DNA from: Thiovibrio sp964588325
Lineage (GTDB): Bacteria; Desulfobacterota; Desulfobulbia; Desulfobulbales; Desulfurivibrionaceae
NCBI GenBank assembly: GCA_964588325.1
Contig: CAZPOR010000004.1
Location: 124,001-188,000, forward strand
Direction of reading: 5' to 3'
Length of the DNA stretch: 64,000 nucleotides
Made by a program: the position numbers and the translations under genes. Positions 8,302 to 17,046 of this stretch are shown piece after piece (the first letter of the stretch is position 1; every line of letters starts with the position of its first letter). Below the pieces are notes generated by a model. That model worked only from the letters and a program-made list of their open reading frames with translations. It was not told the origin of the DNA and made no database searches.

Positions 8302-10593
8302 ATGCAGTACGACGTTGATCTTGACGCACTCCAAGGCTTTATCGATGAATCCAACGATTCACTCCAGGGAATCGAGGCGGATTTCATCGCCCTGGAAGAA
8401 GATCCCGGCAACGGTGAGATCATCAACAGGATCTTCCGCCCGGTGCACAGCCTCAAGGGCAATTCCGGGTTCTTCGGCCTGACCAACATCAACAAATTCT
8501 CCCACCGCCTGGAAAATCTCCTGGACGCCTGCCGCAAGGGGGAAGTCCTGATCAACAAAAAGATCATCGACATCCTGCTCAAGGGAATCGAATACCTGCA
8601 AGCCATGCTCGACCGGGCTCAACAGAACCCGGCGGAAGTGGCTTTCCTTCCGGAAGAAAAAGAGTTTCTCACCCAGGTAGAGGCAATCCAGCCCATAGTG
8701 GCAACCGGCTCTATCCAGAGTGTCATCACCCTGGAAAATCTCCTCCATGAATTCCTCGATCTTGGCCAGAACATCCACGCCCACCCGCTGATTCCGGGGC
8801 TGCTGGATCAAATCGAAAAGGCCAATATCGATCTTCAGTCAATTATCGCCGCGAAAAAACAAAAAGGGCCGAGCAGCGCCTTTTCCCCGGACAACCAATA
8901 TTTTCTGGGCGACAAGGATTTCACCGGCCAACTGGCCCAGTTCGGCCTGGTTCTCGGACTTCTTGAAAGCAAAAAAGCCGCGGGCAAAGACCTTCTGCTC
9001 GCCTTTGCCCAGGCTCTTGCCGAGGTGAGCCAAGCCCTCTCCGGCAACAGCGCCATTGCCGGAGAGCTTGACGAACTGTTTGCCATGCGGAACTTCCTTG
9101 ACGACGCCCTGATGGTGGCCAGCGACGAATACAATACCCTGTGCCGCAATCTGCTCAATTCGGTGATCGGCTGCTTTGAGGCCAAAGCCAAGACCGGCAG
9201 CACCCGGTTAGGGGAGATCCTGGTGGAGCAGCATCTTGTCAGCGAGGCACAGATCTCCGCAGCGCTGGGCCAGCAGAAAAAAATCGGAGAGCTGCTCATC
9301 GAGCAAGGGGTTCTCCAGGAAGACGACCTCAAAAAGGCGCTGACCATCCAGGACAAACGAGCCTTGGACGCCCACATCAAGGAAACAAAGACCTCCGAGC
9401 AGACCAAAACCATCCGCATCGATCAGGCGCGGCTCGACAACTTCGCCAATTCCGTGGGGGGGCTGTACATCAGCCTCGACTCCCTCAATTTCCTCAAAAA
9501 ACAGCTCGAAACAAAGCTGGGGGATTTCGGGCTCGCAGCCAGATTCGACGGCATCATCCATGCCCTTGACGAGCAGCTTGAAAAACTGCACGCCAACATC
9601 ATGAGCATCCGCAGGGTGCCGGTCAAGTCCTTGTTCCAGCGGTTTCCCAAGGTGGTCCGCCAACTGTCCACCTCGCTGAACAAGGAGGTCCGCTTCACCA
9701 TCACCGGCGAGGACACCGTCATCGACAAAGATCTGCTGGAAAAGATCGAAAACCCCCTGGTCCACATCCTGCGCAATTCCCTGGACCACGGCCTCGAAAC
9801 CCCGGAGGGGAGAAAAAAATCCGGCAAGCCGGAACAGGGCGCCCTCACCCTGCATGCGCGGGCCGACGAGAACAATGTCTATCTCAGCATTGAAGACGAC
9901 GGGTTGGGCATTGATCCGCGAAAAATGAAGCACGTCGCCCTGAACAAGGGGTTCATGACCGCTGCGGAGCTGGAGCAATTGAGCGACAAGGAACTGATCA
10001 ATCTCGTTTTCCGGCCGGGATTCAGTTCGGCGGAAAAAGTCAGCGAAGTTTCGGGGCGCGGGGTGGGCATGGACGTGGTCATGTCCGGCCTCAAGGAATG
10101 CAACGGCTCCATCCGTCTCGATTCCACCATAGGCAAAGGCACCACGGTTTCCCTCACCGTGCCGCTCACCAAGACCCTGGTCACCAAGGACGCCATGCTC
10201 GCCGAATCGGGGCAGGAGACCTATGCCATCCCCTCCGACGAGATCACCACGGTCATCGAAACAGGAAACATCATCCCGCTTCTTGCGGAAAACAACTGCA
10301 TCGCATATGATGGCGCAATCCTGCGGCTTATAGAACTCAACACCTTCTTTTACCCGAAGGCCTCCTCGACCGTCGCCGACCCAAGCAATAAAGTTGTTGT
10401 GGTCTGCAAGCCCCATGGGGTCGGCCTGCTGGTTGACCGCATCCTGTCCCACCAGAAGATCGTGGCCAAGGAGTTCGGGGACGGATATAAAAAACTGCAA
10501 AAAATCGATGGAATCTGCGGATACACCATCATGGGCAACGACGACATCATCCTGATTGCCGACATCAAGGAAATCGCCGAGCGCGCCACATAG
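8302..10593 (+). CDS. CheA-like hybrid histidine kinase (Hpt, MshEN-like, HATPase, CheW)
   Basis: A 763-residue CheA-family kinase. The N-terminal Hpt domain has the phosphorylatable His 49 in RPVHSLKG. Around 300-355 lie two repeats of the form LGEILVEQ...AQISAALGQQ and IGELLIEQ...DDLKKALTIQ. These resemble the MshEN/GspE N-terminal module, which in other proteins binds c-di-GMP. A dimerisation stretch follows, then the HATPase with ILRNSLDHG (N box, about 489), DDGLGID, and SGRGVGMDVV, ending in a CheW-like adaptor domain from about 625. No chemoreceptor, CheW, CheR or CheB gene is near, so this is probably a non-chemotaxis system. It sits between its likely receiver partner and an NtrC-type regulator. 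Confidence 0.85.
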   Translation: MQYDVDLDALQGFIDESNDSLQGIEADFIALEEDPGNGEIINRIFRPVHSLKGNSGFFGLTNINKFSHRLENLLDACRKGEVLINKKIIDILLKGIEYLQAMLDRAQQNPAEVAFLPEEKEFLTQVEAIQPIVATGSIQSVITLENLLHEFLDLGQNIHAHPLIPGLLDQIEKANIDLQSIIAAKKQKGPSSAFSPDNQYFLGDKDFTGQLAQFGLVLGLLESKKAAGKDLLLAFAQALAEVSQALSGNSAIAGELDELFAMRNFLDDALMVASDEYNTLCRNLLNSVIGCFEAKAKTGSTRLGEILVEQHLVSEAQISAALGQQKKIGELLIEQGVLQEDDLKKALTIQDKRALDAHIKETKTSEQTKTIRIDQARLDNFANSVGGLYISLDSLNFLKKQLETKLGDFGLAARFDGIIHALDEQLEKLHANIMSIRRVPVKSLFQRFPKVVRQLSTSLNKEVRFTITGEDTVIDKDLLEKIENPLVHILRNSLDHGLETPEGRKKSGKPEQGALTLHARADENNVYLSIEDDGLGIDPRKMKHVALNKGFMTAAELEQLSDKELINLVFRPGFSSAEKVSEVSGRGVGMDVVMSGLKECNGSIRLDSTIGKGTTVSLTVPLTKTLVTKDAMLAESGQETYAIPSDEITTVIETGNIIPLLAENNCIAYDGAILRLIELNTFFYPKASSTVADPSNKVVVVCKPHGVGLLVDRILSHQKIVAKEFGDGYKKLQKIDGICGYTIMGNDDIILIADIKEIAERAT

Positions 10594-10668
10594 CATTGAC
10601 CCCTGCGCAAGCCCGGACCGTTTCCAGAGTTTCCCAGACAATTTCACCGCTGCCAAGGCTGTCTTCAT

Positions 10669-12051
10669 ATGAACACCGTATTGATTGTTGACGATGAACC
10701 AAACTACCTGATAGTCCTCTCCGAGTTGCTCAGCGAAGAAGGGTTCGGGGTCTTCACCGCCGGAAACGGGGAAGAGGCCCTCACAATCCTGGGTGAAACC
10801 GACATTGACCTGATAATCACCGACATGCGCATGCCGGGGCTCGACGGCCTGGGTTTGCTCAAGGCGGCAAAAGCCCTCAATCCGGACCTGCCCGTGATCA
10901 TGGTCACCGCCTTCGGCGAGGTGGAAATGGCCGTGGCCGCCATGAAGGCCGGGGCCTTCAACTATCTCACCAAGCCCTTCAACAACGATGAACTGGTGCT
11001 GAACACCAACAAGGCCCTGGAGCACTACGCCATACTCCGCGAAAACATGCGGCTGCGGGAGGAAATGCGCTCCCGTACCTCTTTTTCCAGCATGGTCGGC
11101 AAGAACCAAAAGATGCAGGCCATCTTCAATCTCATCGAAAAGGTGGCCCCCACCTCGACCTCGGTCCTGATCACCGGGGAGTCGGGCACCGGCAAGGAGC
11201 TGGTAGCCAGGGCCATCCATTGCAACAGCCCCAGGGAAAAAGCCCCGTTCATCTCCCTCAACTGCGCGGGCTTGCCGGAAAATTTGCTCGAAAGCGAACT
11301 TTTCGGCCACGAAAAAGGCGCCTTCACCGGGGCCATCGCCCTGCGCAAGGGCAGGTTCGAACTGGCCGACACCGGCAGCCTTTTTCTCGACGAGGTCGGC
11401 GAGATGCCCATGCCCCTCCAGGCCAAGCTGCTCCGCGTTCTCCAGGAACGCACTTTTGAGCGGGTCGGCGGCACCCAGACCCTGCGGGTTGATGTCCGGA
11501 TCATCGCCGCAACCAACCGGGATCTCAAGGATGAGGTGGACAGAGGACATTTCCGGGAAGATCTCTATTACCGGCTCAATGTCCTGCACATCCACCTCCC
11601 GCCCCTGCGGGAGCGAACCGACGACATTCCCATGCTGGTTGCCCATTTCGTCAATAAATACGCCGTGCAGCTCAACAAGCCCAAATTGGAGATTGCCACG
11701 GAAACCGTACGCTTTCTCATGACCCTGCCTTGGGAGGGCAACATCCGGGAGCTGGAAAACACCATCGAACGGGCAGCCATTCTCTGCAGCAGAAACCTGA
11801 TCCGTCCGGAAGATGTGCAACCCGAGAGCATGGCCGCAAAAAAACCGCTGCAATGGATGAACGGCTTTGACCTGAACATGATCCCGGAGCATACTCCCCT
11901 GCCCGATGTGCTTGACGGCATTGAAAAGAAAATGGTTCTCTCCGCCCTGGACAAGGCCGATTATGTTCAGACCAAAGCAGCGGACGCCTTGGGCATCACC
12001 AAGAGCCTTCTCCAGTACAAAATGAAAAAACACAGCATTGTTAAACGCTGA
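10669..12051 (+). CDS. Sigma-54-dependent response regulator, NtrC family
   Basis: A 460-residue activator of sigma-54 promoters with three domains. The receiver (1-120) has phospho-acceptor Asp 52 in ITDMRMPG. The AAA+ domain has Walker A GESGTGKE (about 169-176), the sigma-54 contact loop GAFTGA (about 217) and the R-finger region. The Fis-type helix-turn-helix lies near 425-455. It lies 75 bases after the CheA-like kinase and probably belongs to the same phosphorelay. Its target promoters are not evident in the window. Confidence 0.92.
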   Translation: MNTVLIVDDEPNYLIVLSELLSEEGFGVFTAGNGEEALTILGETDIDLIITDMRMPGLDGLGLLKAAKALNPDLPVIMVTAFGEVEMAVAAMKAGAFNYLTKPFNNDELVLNTNKALEHYAILRENMRLREEMRSRTSFSSMVGKNQKMQAIFNLIEKVAPTSTSVLITGESGTGKELVARAIHCNSPREKAPFISLNCAGLPENLLESELFGHEKGAFTGAIALRKGRFELADTGSLFLDEVGEMPMPLQAKLLRVLQERTFERVGGTQTLRVDVRIIAATNRDLKDEVDRGHFREDLYYRLNVLHIHLPPLRERTDDIPMLVAHFVNKYAVQLNKPKLEIATETVRFLMTLPWEGNIRELENTIERAAILCSRNLIRPEDVQPESMAAKKPLQWMNGFDLNMIPEHTPLPDVLDGIEKKMVLSALDKADYVQTKAADALGITKSLLQYKMKKHSIVKR

Positions 12052-12071
12052 CACCTCTCGGGACCACGCAG

Positions 12072-12254
12072 ATGAGCTTTTCCTGTAAAAATTACGACTA
12101 CAATGACGACAAGTGCCTGATGCTCAAGCAGGAGTGCATCCCCGGCAGACCCGGCTGCGTGCTGGAAGGGCGGGTAATCCTCAGTGAAGCGCTCGCGGAG
12201 CGGATCAAGGAGCTGGAGCAAAAAAAGACCTTCGGCAAAACAGGAAAGAAATAA
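12072..12254 (+). CDS. Small cysteine-rich protein
   Basis: A 60-residue protein that I do not recognise. The N-terminal half has Cys residues at about 5, 15, 22 and 29 (SCKNYDYNDDKC, then KQECIPGRPGC), consistent with one metal or disulfide site; the C-terminal half is a charged helix ending in lysines. It begins 20 bases after the NtrC-type gene and reads in the same direction, so it is probably in that operon. The Cys spacing and tight placement argue for a real gene. Confidence 0.6.
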   Translation: MSFSCKNYDYNDDKCLMLKQECIPGRPGCVLEGRVILSEALAERIKELEQKKTFGKTGKK

Positions 12255-12318
12255 CCCCTCCCATGACGCGACCGGAAGGATTTTTTGAGACGCACACATC
12301 CGGTCTCCTCTAATTCCC

Positions 12319-12528
12319 ATGCCTACGATACAAAAAACCTGTGATTATTGCGGCGGTTCCGGCCAGATACATTTTTTCGCCGGAGTGAGCAGATTCTTCC
12401 TCTCCTGCGAGGAATGCCCGCACTGCGCCGGATTCGGCTACGAACTTCCCGCCGATCCCCATCCCCCTTGTGAAAAACAAGCGCCTTCTCCGGCAAGAAA
12501 GACTTCCCCACGCAAAAAAATCCAGTGA
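12319..12528 (+). CDS. Small DnaJ-type zinc-finger-like protein
   Basis: A 69-residue protein with two CxxC pairs: CDYCGGSGQ (about 8-16), which has the CxxCxGxG form of the DnaJ zinc centre, and CEECPHCAGFGYE (about 30-42). Together they could bind one or two zinc ions. The tail is basic and proline-rich. It stops eight bases before the ATG of the flavoprotein, suggesting co-transcription. No J domain is present, so it is not a co-chaperone in itself. Function unknown. Confidence 0.6.
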   Translation: MPTIQKTCDYCGGSGQIHFFAGVSRFFLSCEECPHCAGFGYELPADPHPPCEKQAPSPARKTSPRKKIQ

Positions 12529-12535
12529 GCCCGCC

Positions 12536-13780
12536 ATGAAATCGAATGCCCGAGTTGCAGTGATCGGAGGCGGCCCGGCCGGACTAATGGCCGCCTCCGT
12601 CCTCAGCGAGGCAGGCTTGCCCGTGGATCTTTTCGACGCTAACTCAGCGGCTGGCCGCAAATTTCTGGTTGCCGGGCATGGCGGGTTGAATCTCACCCAT
12701 TCGGAACAGGCAGAATCCTTTGCCGCCCGCTACGGAAACAATGCCGGAACCTTCAAAAAACTCCTGACCGTTTTTTCGCCCGACGATCTGCGCACCTGGT
12801 TGCGCGGTCTCGGGGTGGAAACCTTTGTCGGCACCAGCGGCCGGGTATTCCCCAAGGACACCAAGGCGGTGGACATCCTCAAAGCCTGGCTCGAAACCCT
12901 GGCCAGGCGCGGGGTCGCCTTCCATTATCGCCACCGCTGGCAGGGTTTCGCAGAAACGGGCGCCCCGCTCTTTCTCTGCGAAAATAACCTGCTTCTCGAA
13001 TTTCCGGCCCGGGGTGTCCTTCTTGCCCTGGGCGGAGCAAGCTGGCCCCAAACCGGGTCCGATGGAAGCTGGACCTCCATTCTCGCGGCCAGAGGCGTCC
13101 GGCTTGAGCCCTTCCGTCCGGCGAACTGCGGGATTGAGGTGACCTGGTCCGAATTTTTCCGTACCCGCTTCAGCGGCAAACCCCTCAAGAATATTCTGCT
13201 TCGCTGCGGCGATCATCACGCCACGGGCGACGCGATGGTGACCAGGCATGGCCTGGAAGGAGGCCCGGTCTATGCCCTAAGCGGGGTGATTCGCGACCTG
13301 CTGGATGCAGGCAACCCGGTTCCCGTTTTCCTCGACCTGAAACGCGATCTGCCCCTGGAACGCCTGCGGGAAAGACTTGAGCAGCGCCACGCCAAGGAAA
13401 GTCTCGCCAATTTCCTGCGCAAGGCCATCCACCTCACCGGCCCGGCTTATTCGCTGCTCCGCGAAACTTGCACCCCGGAAGAGCTGAAAGAACCGGCCAT
13501 TCTTGCCGGACGGATCAAAAATCTTCCCGTTCTTGTCACCAAAACCAGACCCCTTGCCGAAGCGATTTCCTCCGCCGGAGGCGTTGCCTTTGCGGAGGTG
13601 AACGCTGATTTCATGCTCAGCAAATTGCCCGGAGTCTTCGTGGCCGGGGAAATGCTGGACTGGGAAGCGCCCACCGGCGGCTACCTGCTGCAGGGCGCTT
13701 TTACCACCGGATACCACGCCGCCCATGGCCTTCTCACTTGGCTGAAACAGCCGCCGGCAACGCCCTCGACACCCCGCTGA
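12536..13780 (+). CDS. NAD(P)/FAD-dependent oxidoreductase, BaiN/YhiN (HI0933) family
   Basis: A 414-residue flavoprotein. The dinucleotide-binding motif VIGGGPAG is at about 8-15, and the C-terminal FAD-contact block with SSAGGVAF and GGYLLQGAFTTGYHA matches the HI0933/BaiN group, specifically the TIGR03862-like branch. BaiN of gut clostridia reduces bile-acid intermediates, but most family members have unknown substrates. I chose the ATG at 12536 because the glycine motif then falls at the usual distance from the N-terminus; an upstream in-frame start would overlap the preceding small gene. The following gene encodes a selenoprotein with a redox CxxU motif. Confidence 0.85.
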   Translation: MKSNARVAVIGGGPAGLMAASVLSEAGLPVDLFDANSAAGRKFLVAGHGGLNLTHSEQAESFAARYGNNAGTFKKLLTVFSPDDLRTWLRGLGVETFVGTSGRVFPKDTKAVDILKAWLETLARRGVAFHYRHRWQGFAETGAPLFLCENNLLLEFPARGVLLALGGASWPQTGSDGSWTSILAARGVRLEPFRPANCGIEVTWSEFFRTRFSGKPLKNILLRCGDHHATGDAMVTRHGLEGGPVYALSGVIRDLLDAGNPVPVFLDLKRDLPLERLRERLEQRHAKESLANFLRKAIHLTGPAYSLLRETCTPEELKEPAILAGRIKNLPVLVTKTRPLAEAISSAGGVAFAEVNADFMLSKLPGVFVAGEMLDWEAPTGGYLLQGAFTTGYHAAHGLLTWLKQPPATPSTPR

Positions 13781-13846
13781 GATATTTCTTGTCCAGCGAC
13801 AATTTCTCCTCTTGCAAGCAAAACACATTTAAGGGACAATCCATGC

Positions 13847-13875
13847 TGTTATCTCGAATGCCATCGTGGTATACT
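13847..13875 (+). promoter_or_regulatory. Possible extended -10 promoter for the selenoprotein gene
   Basis: TGGTATACT at 13867-13875 is a good extended -10 element. The -35 region 17 bases upstream (TGTTAT) is poor. Transcription would begin about 60 bases before the selW ATG. A second weak candidate (TTGCAA at 13812, GACAAT at 13835) lies upstream. Confidence 0.35.
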
Positions 13876-13938
13876 CGAAGGCAAACTCGCGCATGGTCCC
13901 CCCAATCCTTGCATACAGAGTGTAAACGGAAACGCGCC

Positions 13939-14163
13939 ATGAAGATCGCCATAACTTACTGCTCGCAATGAAACTATCTGCCCCGAGCTTCCAGGCTGGA
14001 AGCCGAACTGAAAAAGCAATTGGCCGCCGAGGTTGAGCTTATTCCCGGTTCAGGCGGCATTTACGAAATCATGGCCGATGGTCGTCTGATCTTTTCAAAA
14101 AAAGCGACCGGCCGTTTTGCCGAGCCCGAGGAAATCATCAGCCTTATCCAGAGCCACGGGTAA
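13939..14163 (+). CDS. selW: SelW/Rdx-family selenoprotein (in-frame UGA = Sec)
   Basis: A 74-residue protein when the TGA at 13969-13971 is read as selenocysteine; standard gene calling would truncate it at residue 10. The N-terminus is MKIAITYCSQ, then Sec 11, then NYLPRASRLEAEL, which gives the YCxxU(N)YxPRA signature of SelW/SelT/SelH (Rdx) proteins. The C-terminal part contains GSGGIYEI and a GRLIFSKKATGRFAE block, also typical. The stop is TAA at 14161. A stem-loop just after the UGA fits a bacterial SECIS. SelW proteins have a thioredoxin-like fold and are thought to be thiol/selenol oxidoreductases. Expression requires SelA, SelB, SelC and SelD, none of which is in the window. It ends 21 bases before the FHA-cyclase gene. 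Confidence 0.92.
13972..14003 (+). promoter_or_regulatory. Putative bacterial SECIS element of selW
   Basis: GCTTCC (13987-13992) pairs with GGAAGC (13998-14003), closing a small apical loop AGGCT; an A-T closing pair could shrink the loop to GGC. The loop begins about 21 bases after the UGA and has G near its 5' side, as bacterial SelB-binding hairpins require. It lies inside the coding sequence, as is normal in bacteria. Confidence 0.7.
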
Positions 14164-14184
14164 CAGGAAGGCTCCCCGACAACC

Positions 14185-15180
14185 ATGACCGCCCCACCGG
14201 AAACACCAGCGACCCTCACTCTCCTCGATGCGCCCGACGCCCATAAAAGCAACGATCAGCGCTGGCTGCTCAGCGGCAACAACACCTTTACCCTCGGGCG
14301 GGTGGCCAAGACCGACATCATGCTTCCCTATTCCTGGGTCTCCCGGAAACATGCCATGATCCAGAGGGAAGAAAACGGCCGCTTCAACCTCATCGACCTG
14401 GGAAGCTCCAACGGCACCTTTATCAACGGCCGAAGAATCCATACCCCCGTGTCCCTGCAAAACGGGGATTGCATCGGCATCGGCAGCACCCGTCTGCTTT
14501 TCAACCAGGAAACTTCCCCCGCCCGTCCTGCACCGCCAGCCGGCCCGGATCTCGACGAGATGACCGTGGCCTTTGTGCAAAAACAGATCATCACCATCCT
14601 GATCTGCGACATCCATGACTACACCAAGCTCTCGGAAACCATGGGCGACCAGTGGGTTTCCCAGCTCCTCCAGCATTGGACCGGCAGGGTGAGCAAGCTG
14701 GTCAACAAACAGAACGGGATTGTCGATAAGTTCATCGGCGACGCGGTCATGGCCCTGTGGGCAGGGCCGAATCTCCAGGCCAACATCCACCAGGCCCTGA
14801 AGACCGCCATTGCCATCAATACCTTCACCGGCAGCCTCGGCAAAAAGATCCCCGATCTGCCCTGGCCGTTGCAGATCGGAGCAGCGCTCAACACCGGCGA
14901 GGCGATGATGGGAAACCTTGCGCAAAACGGCAACTACACCGTGGTCGGGGATGTGGTCAATGTGGCCTTCCGCCTGGAAAGCATGACCAACAGGCAGGAG
15001 GATCTGGATATCGTGATGGGCGGCGACGCGGCCATGCACCTCCTCGATCCCGAGAATTTTTTCAAAAAATATTCCTTCCGGGTAAAGGGGAAACAGGAGG
15101 AGGTTGAAGCGTATGGGTGCAGCTTCTCCCGGCTCTCAACCTATCTCGGGCAGAATGCCAAGCTGCTTGACTCCCTGTAG
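14185..15180 (+). CDS. FHA-domain class III adenylate/guanylate cyclase
   Basis: A 331-residue protein that joins an N-terminal FHA phosphopeptide-binding domain to a class III nucleotide cyclase. The FHA part (about 30-110) shows LGR, SRKHAMI, and GSSNGTFING. The cyclase part (about 130-300) has the two metal-binding Asp residues in ICDIHDYT and FIGDAVMALW, and VVGDVVNVAFRLE for the later catalytic motif. It probably makes cAMP in the cytoplasm in response to a phospho-Thr partner. The FHA-kinase-phosphatase cluster at the right end of the window is one conceivable source of such signals. An HD-GYP gene follows after 24 bases. Confidence 0.85.
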   Translation: MTAPPETPATLTLLDAPDAHKSNDQRWLLSGNNTFTLGRVAKTDIMLPYSWVSRKHAMIQREENGRFNLIDLGSSNGTFINGRRIHTPVSLQNGDCIGIGSTRLLFNQETSPARPAPPAGPDLDEMTVAFVQKQIITILICDIHDYTKLSETMGDQWVSQLLQHWTGRVSKLVNKQNGIVDKFIGDAVMALWAGPNLQANIHQALKTAIAINTFTGSLGKKIPDLPWPLQIGAALNTGEAMMGNLAQNGNYTVVGDVVNVAFRLESMTNRQEDLDIVMGGDAAMHLLDPENFFKKYSFRVKGKQEEVEAYGCSFSRLSTYLGQNAKLLDSL

Positions 15181-15204
15181 GCTTTTGGAGGACCAGAAAA
15201 AAAC

Positions 15205-16167
15205 ATGCTCGCCGAATCCAGAAAATTCATCCGCATCGCAACCGATTACCTCCTGGCGGAAGACCGGAGACAAATCGATTTCAACATCTATACCAGGCCG
15301 CCCAAAAGCAATAAGCCCATCCTGCTGATCGCGGCCAACACCAATATCGCCGACATCAAGGAAGCCTTGGCCAAAAAATCCCATGGCCCGCTTTTCATCA
15401 CCCAGGATTCCGCGCAAAAATTTGAAAATTTCATGGAAGAATCCCTGGAATCCATTATCCGGAACACGGACATTCCCCTGGAGCAAAAATCCTCGCTGGT
15501 GCATACCTGCGCCAGAAACATCATCCGGGATGTCTTTGACGACCCGCGCAGCGGCAGGCACATCTCCCGGGCCAAGAACATAACCCGCAATATCATCGAT
15601 CTCACCTTGCTGGACACCCAATCCATCCGCCACCTGCTCCGCCTGGGCGCCAAGGACTATTACACCTTTTCCCACTGTGTCAATGTCGCGGTGTTCGGCA
15701 TTGGCCTCTGGCTGATGATCCGCAAAGGCGATGACACCGAGCTCCACGATTTTGCCCTTGGCTGCATCCTGCACGATGTGGGTAAAAGCCAGATCCTGGA
15801 CACCATCCTGAACAAACGGGGCAAACTCGACTACGAAGAATTCGAAATCATCAAGAAACACCCCGGCCAGGGCCACTGGCTCATGTCCAAGCACGCCTCC
15901 GGCACCACCCTCGACGTGATCATCCACCACCACGAAAAAATCAACGGCCAGGGGTATCCCCACGGACTCAAGCGGGACCAAATCTCCGACAACGCCAAGA
16001 TCGCCACCATTGCCGACGTGTACGACGCCCTGACAACCAACCGCCCGTATGCCGGGGCCAGGCTCCCCATCAGTGCCCTGACCCTGATGAAGGAAGAGAT
16101 GGTCGGCCACTTCGAGCAGAAACGGTTCGAAGAATTTATCCTGTTTTTAGGAGGAAGATCGGCCTGA
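15205..16167 (+). CDS. HD-GYP domain protein, likely c-di-GMP phosphodiesterase
   Basis: A 320-residue protein whose C-terminal half is an HD-GYP domain. LHDVGKSQ supplies the HD pair, followed by KKHPGQG, a downstream His cluster IIHHHEK and the INGQGYPHGL segment that defines the GYP motif. Such enzymes cleave cyclic di-GMP. The N-terminal 120 residues resemble the DUF3391-like or PilZ-like leaders found in this group but I cannot assign them. Co-directional with and 24 bases after the FHA-cyclase, so one transcript may control both cAMP and c-di-GMP. Confidence 0.85.
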   Translation: MLAESRKFIRIATDYLLAEDRRQIDFNIYTRPPKSNKPILLIAANTNIADIKEALAKKSHGPLFITQDSAQKFENFMEESLESIIRNTDIPLEQKSSLVHTCARNIIRDVFDDPRSGRHISRAKNITRNIIDLTLLDTQSIRHLLRLGAKDYYTFSHCVNVAVFGIGLWLMIRKGDDTELHDFALGCILHDVGKSQILDTILNKRGKLDYEEFEIIKKHPGQGHWLMSKHASGTTLDVIIHHHEKINGQGYPHGLKRDQISDNAKIATIADVYDALTTNRPYAGARLPISALTLMKEEMVGHFEQKRFEEFILFLGGRSA

Positions 16168-16212
16168 AAAAGCCGTTTGCCTTCTCAGCCGAACGACAAG
16201 GAGCACTACAGC

Positions 16213-17046
16213 ATGTGGTCATCGAAAGACGTCTATTATATCTCGGACAGCACCGGAATACTTGCGACCAACCTGGGACAGGCCCTGATCTGCCAGTTTC
16301 CGGAAATCAACTTCCATGAGGAAAAATTCCCCTTTGTCCTCAACAAGGAAGAAGCAAAGAAGATTCTCGACTATATCCTGAAAAAATCTTCCGGCCGCAG
16401 GCCGCTGATTTTCAGCACCATCATGACCCCGGAGATCCGCGCTGTCTTCGATTCTCCCGAGGTGGAACTTTTCGACGCTTTTGAATTTTTCATGACCCGG
16501 CTGGAAGGCTGCCTTGAGGCAAAAGCCCTGGGCGTTCCCGGCTTTTCCCGGCACATCGACAACCTGACCATGGCCAAGCGGGTCGAGGCTATCCACTATT
16601 GCCTGGAACATGACGACGGGGTCAACATCCATGAACTGGACGAAGCCGAGGTCATCCTGCTGGGGGTTTCACGCTCCGGCAAGACGCCGGTCAGCGTGTA
16701 TCTGGCAACGCAGATGGGAATGAAATCGGCAAATTTCCCTCTCACCTCGGAATATCTCCGGGCGTACACCCTGCCGGAGGAAATAATCAAAAACCGAAAA
16801 CGCGCCATCGGCCTGACCACCACCCCCGAGGTGCTCCACAGTGTCCGCGAAAAACGGTACGCGGACAGCAACTACGCCAAGCGTTCCACCTGCAGCGAGG
16901 AGATCCAGACGGCGGAGACCATCTTCCACAACCACCAGATCCCCATTGTCTCCACGGCGGGGAAATCCATAGAAGAGGTTGCCACCCAGGTTTCCCAGGA
17001 GCTGGGTCTTTCCAAAAAACCGACCTCGCTGAACGAAGGATACTGA
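16213..17046 (+). CDS. Pyruvate,water dikinase / PPDK regulatory protein (DUF299)
   Basis: A 277-residue bifunctional ADP-dependent kinase and Pi-dependent pyrophosphorylase that turns PEP synthase or pyruvate,phosphate dikinase off and on. The N-terminal VYYISDSTGILA block and the P-loop LGVSRSGKTPVS (about 150-161) are diagnostic, with the C-terminal region ending near TAGKSIEEVA. I chose ATG 16213, with AAGGAG nine bases upstream, over an upstream TTG. It lies 45 bases after the HD-GYP gene. The target dikinase is not in the window. It would regulate gluconeogenic carbon flow in the cytoplasm. Confidence 0.9.
   Translation: MWSSKDVYYISDSTGILATNLGQALICQFPEINFHEEKFPFVLNKEEAKKILDYILKKSSGRRPLIFSTIMTPEIRAVFDSPEVELFDAFEFFMTRLEGCLEAKALGVPGFSRHIDNLTMAKRVEAIHYCLEHDDGVNIHELDEAEVILLGVSRSGKTPVSVYLATQMGMKSANFPLTSEYLRAYTLPEEIIKNRKRAIGLTTTPEVLHSVREKRYADSNYAKRSTCSEEIQTAETIFHNHQIPIVSTAGKSIEEVATQVSQELGLSKKPTSLNEGY

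Noticed and set aside
9208..12054. Open frame of 948 codons on the minus strand
   Set aside because: It lies opposite the CheA-like kinase and NtrC-type genes, which carry full family motifs. Its composition reflects the GC-rich third positions of the other strand.
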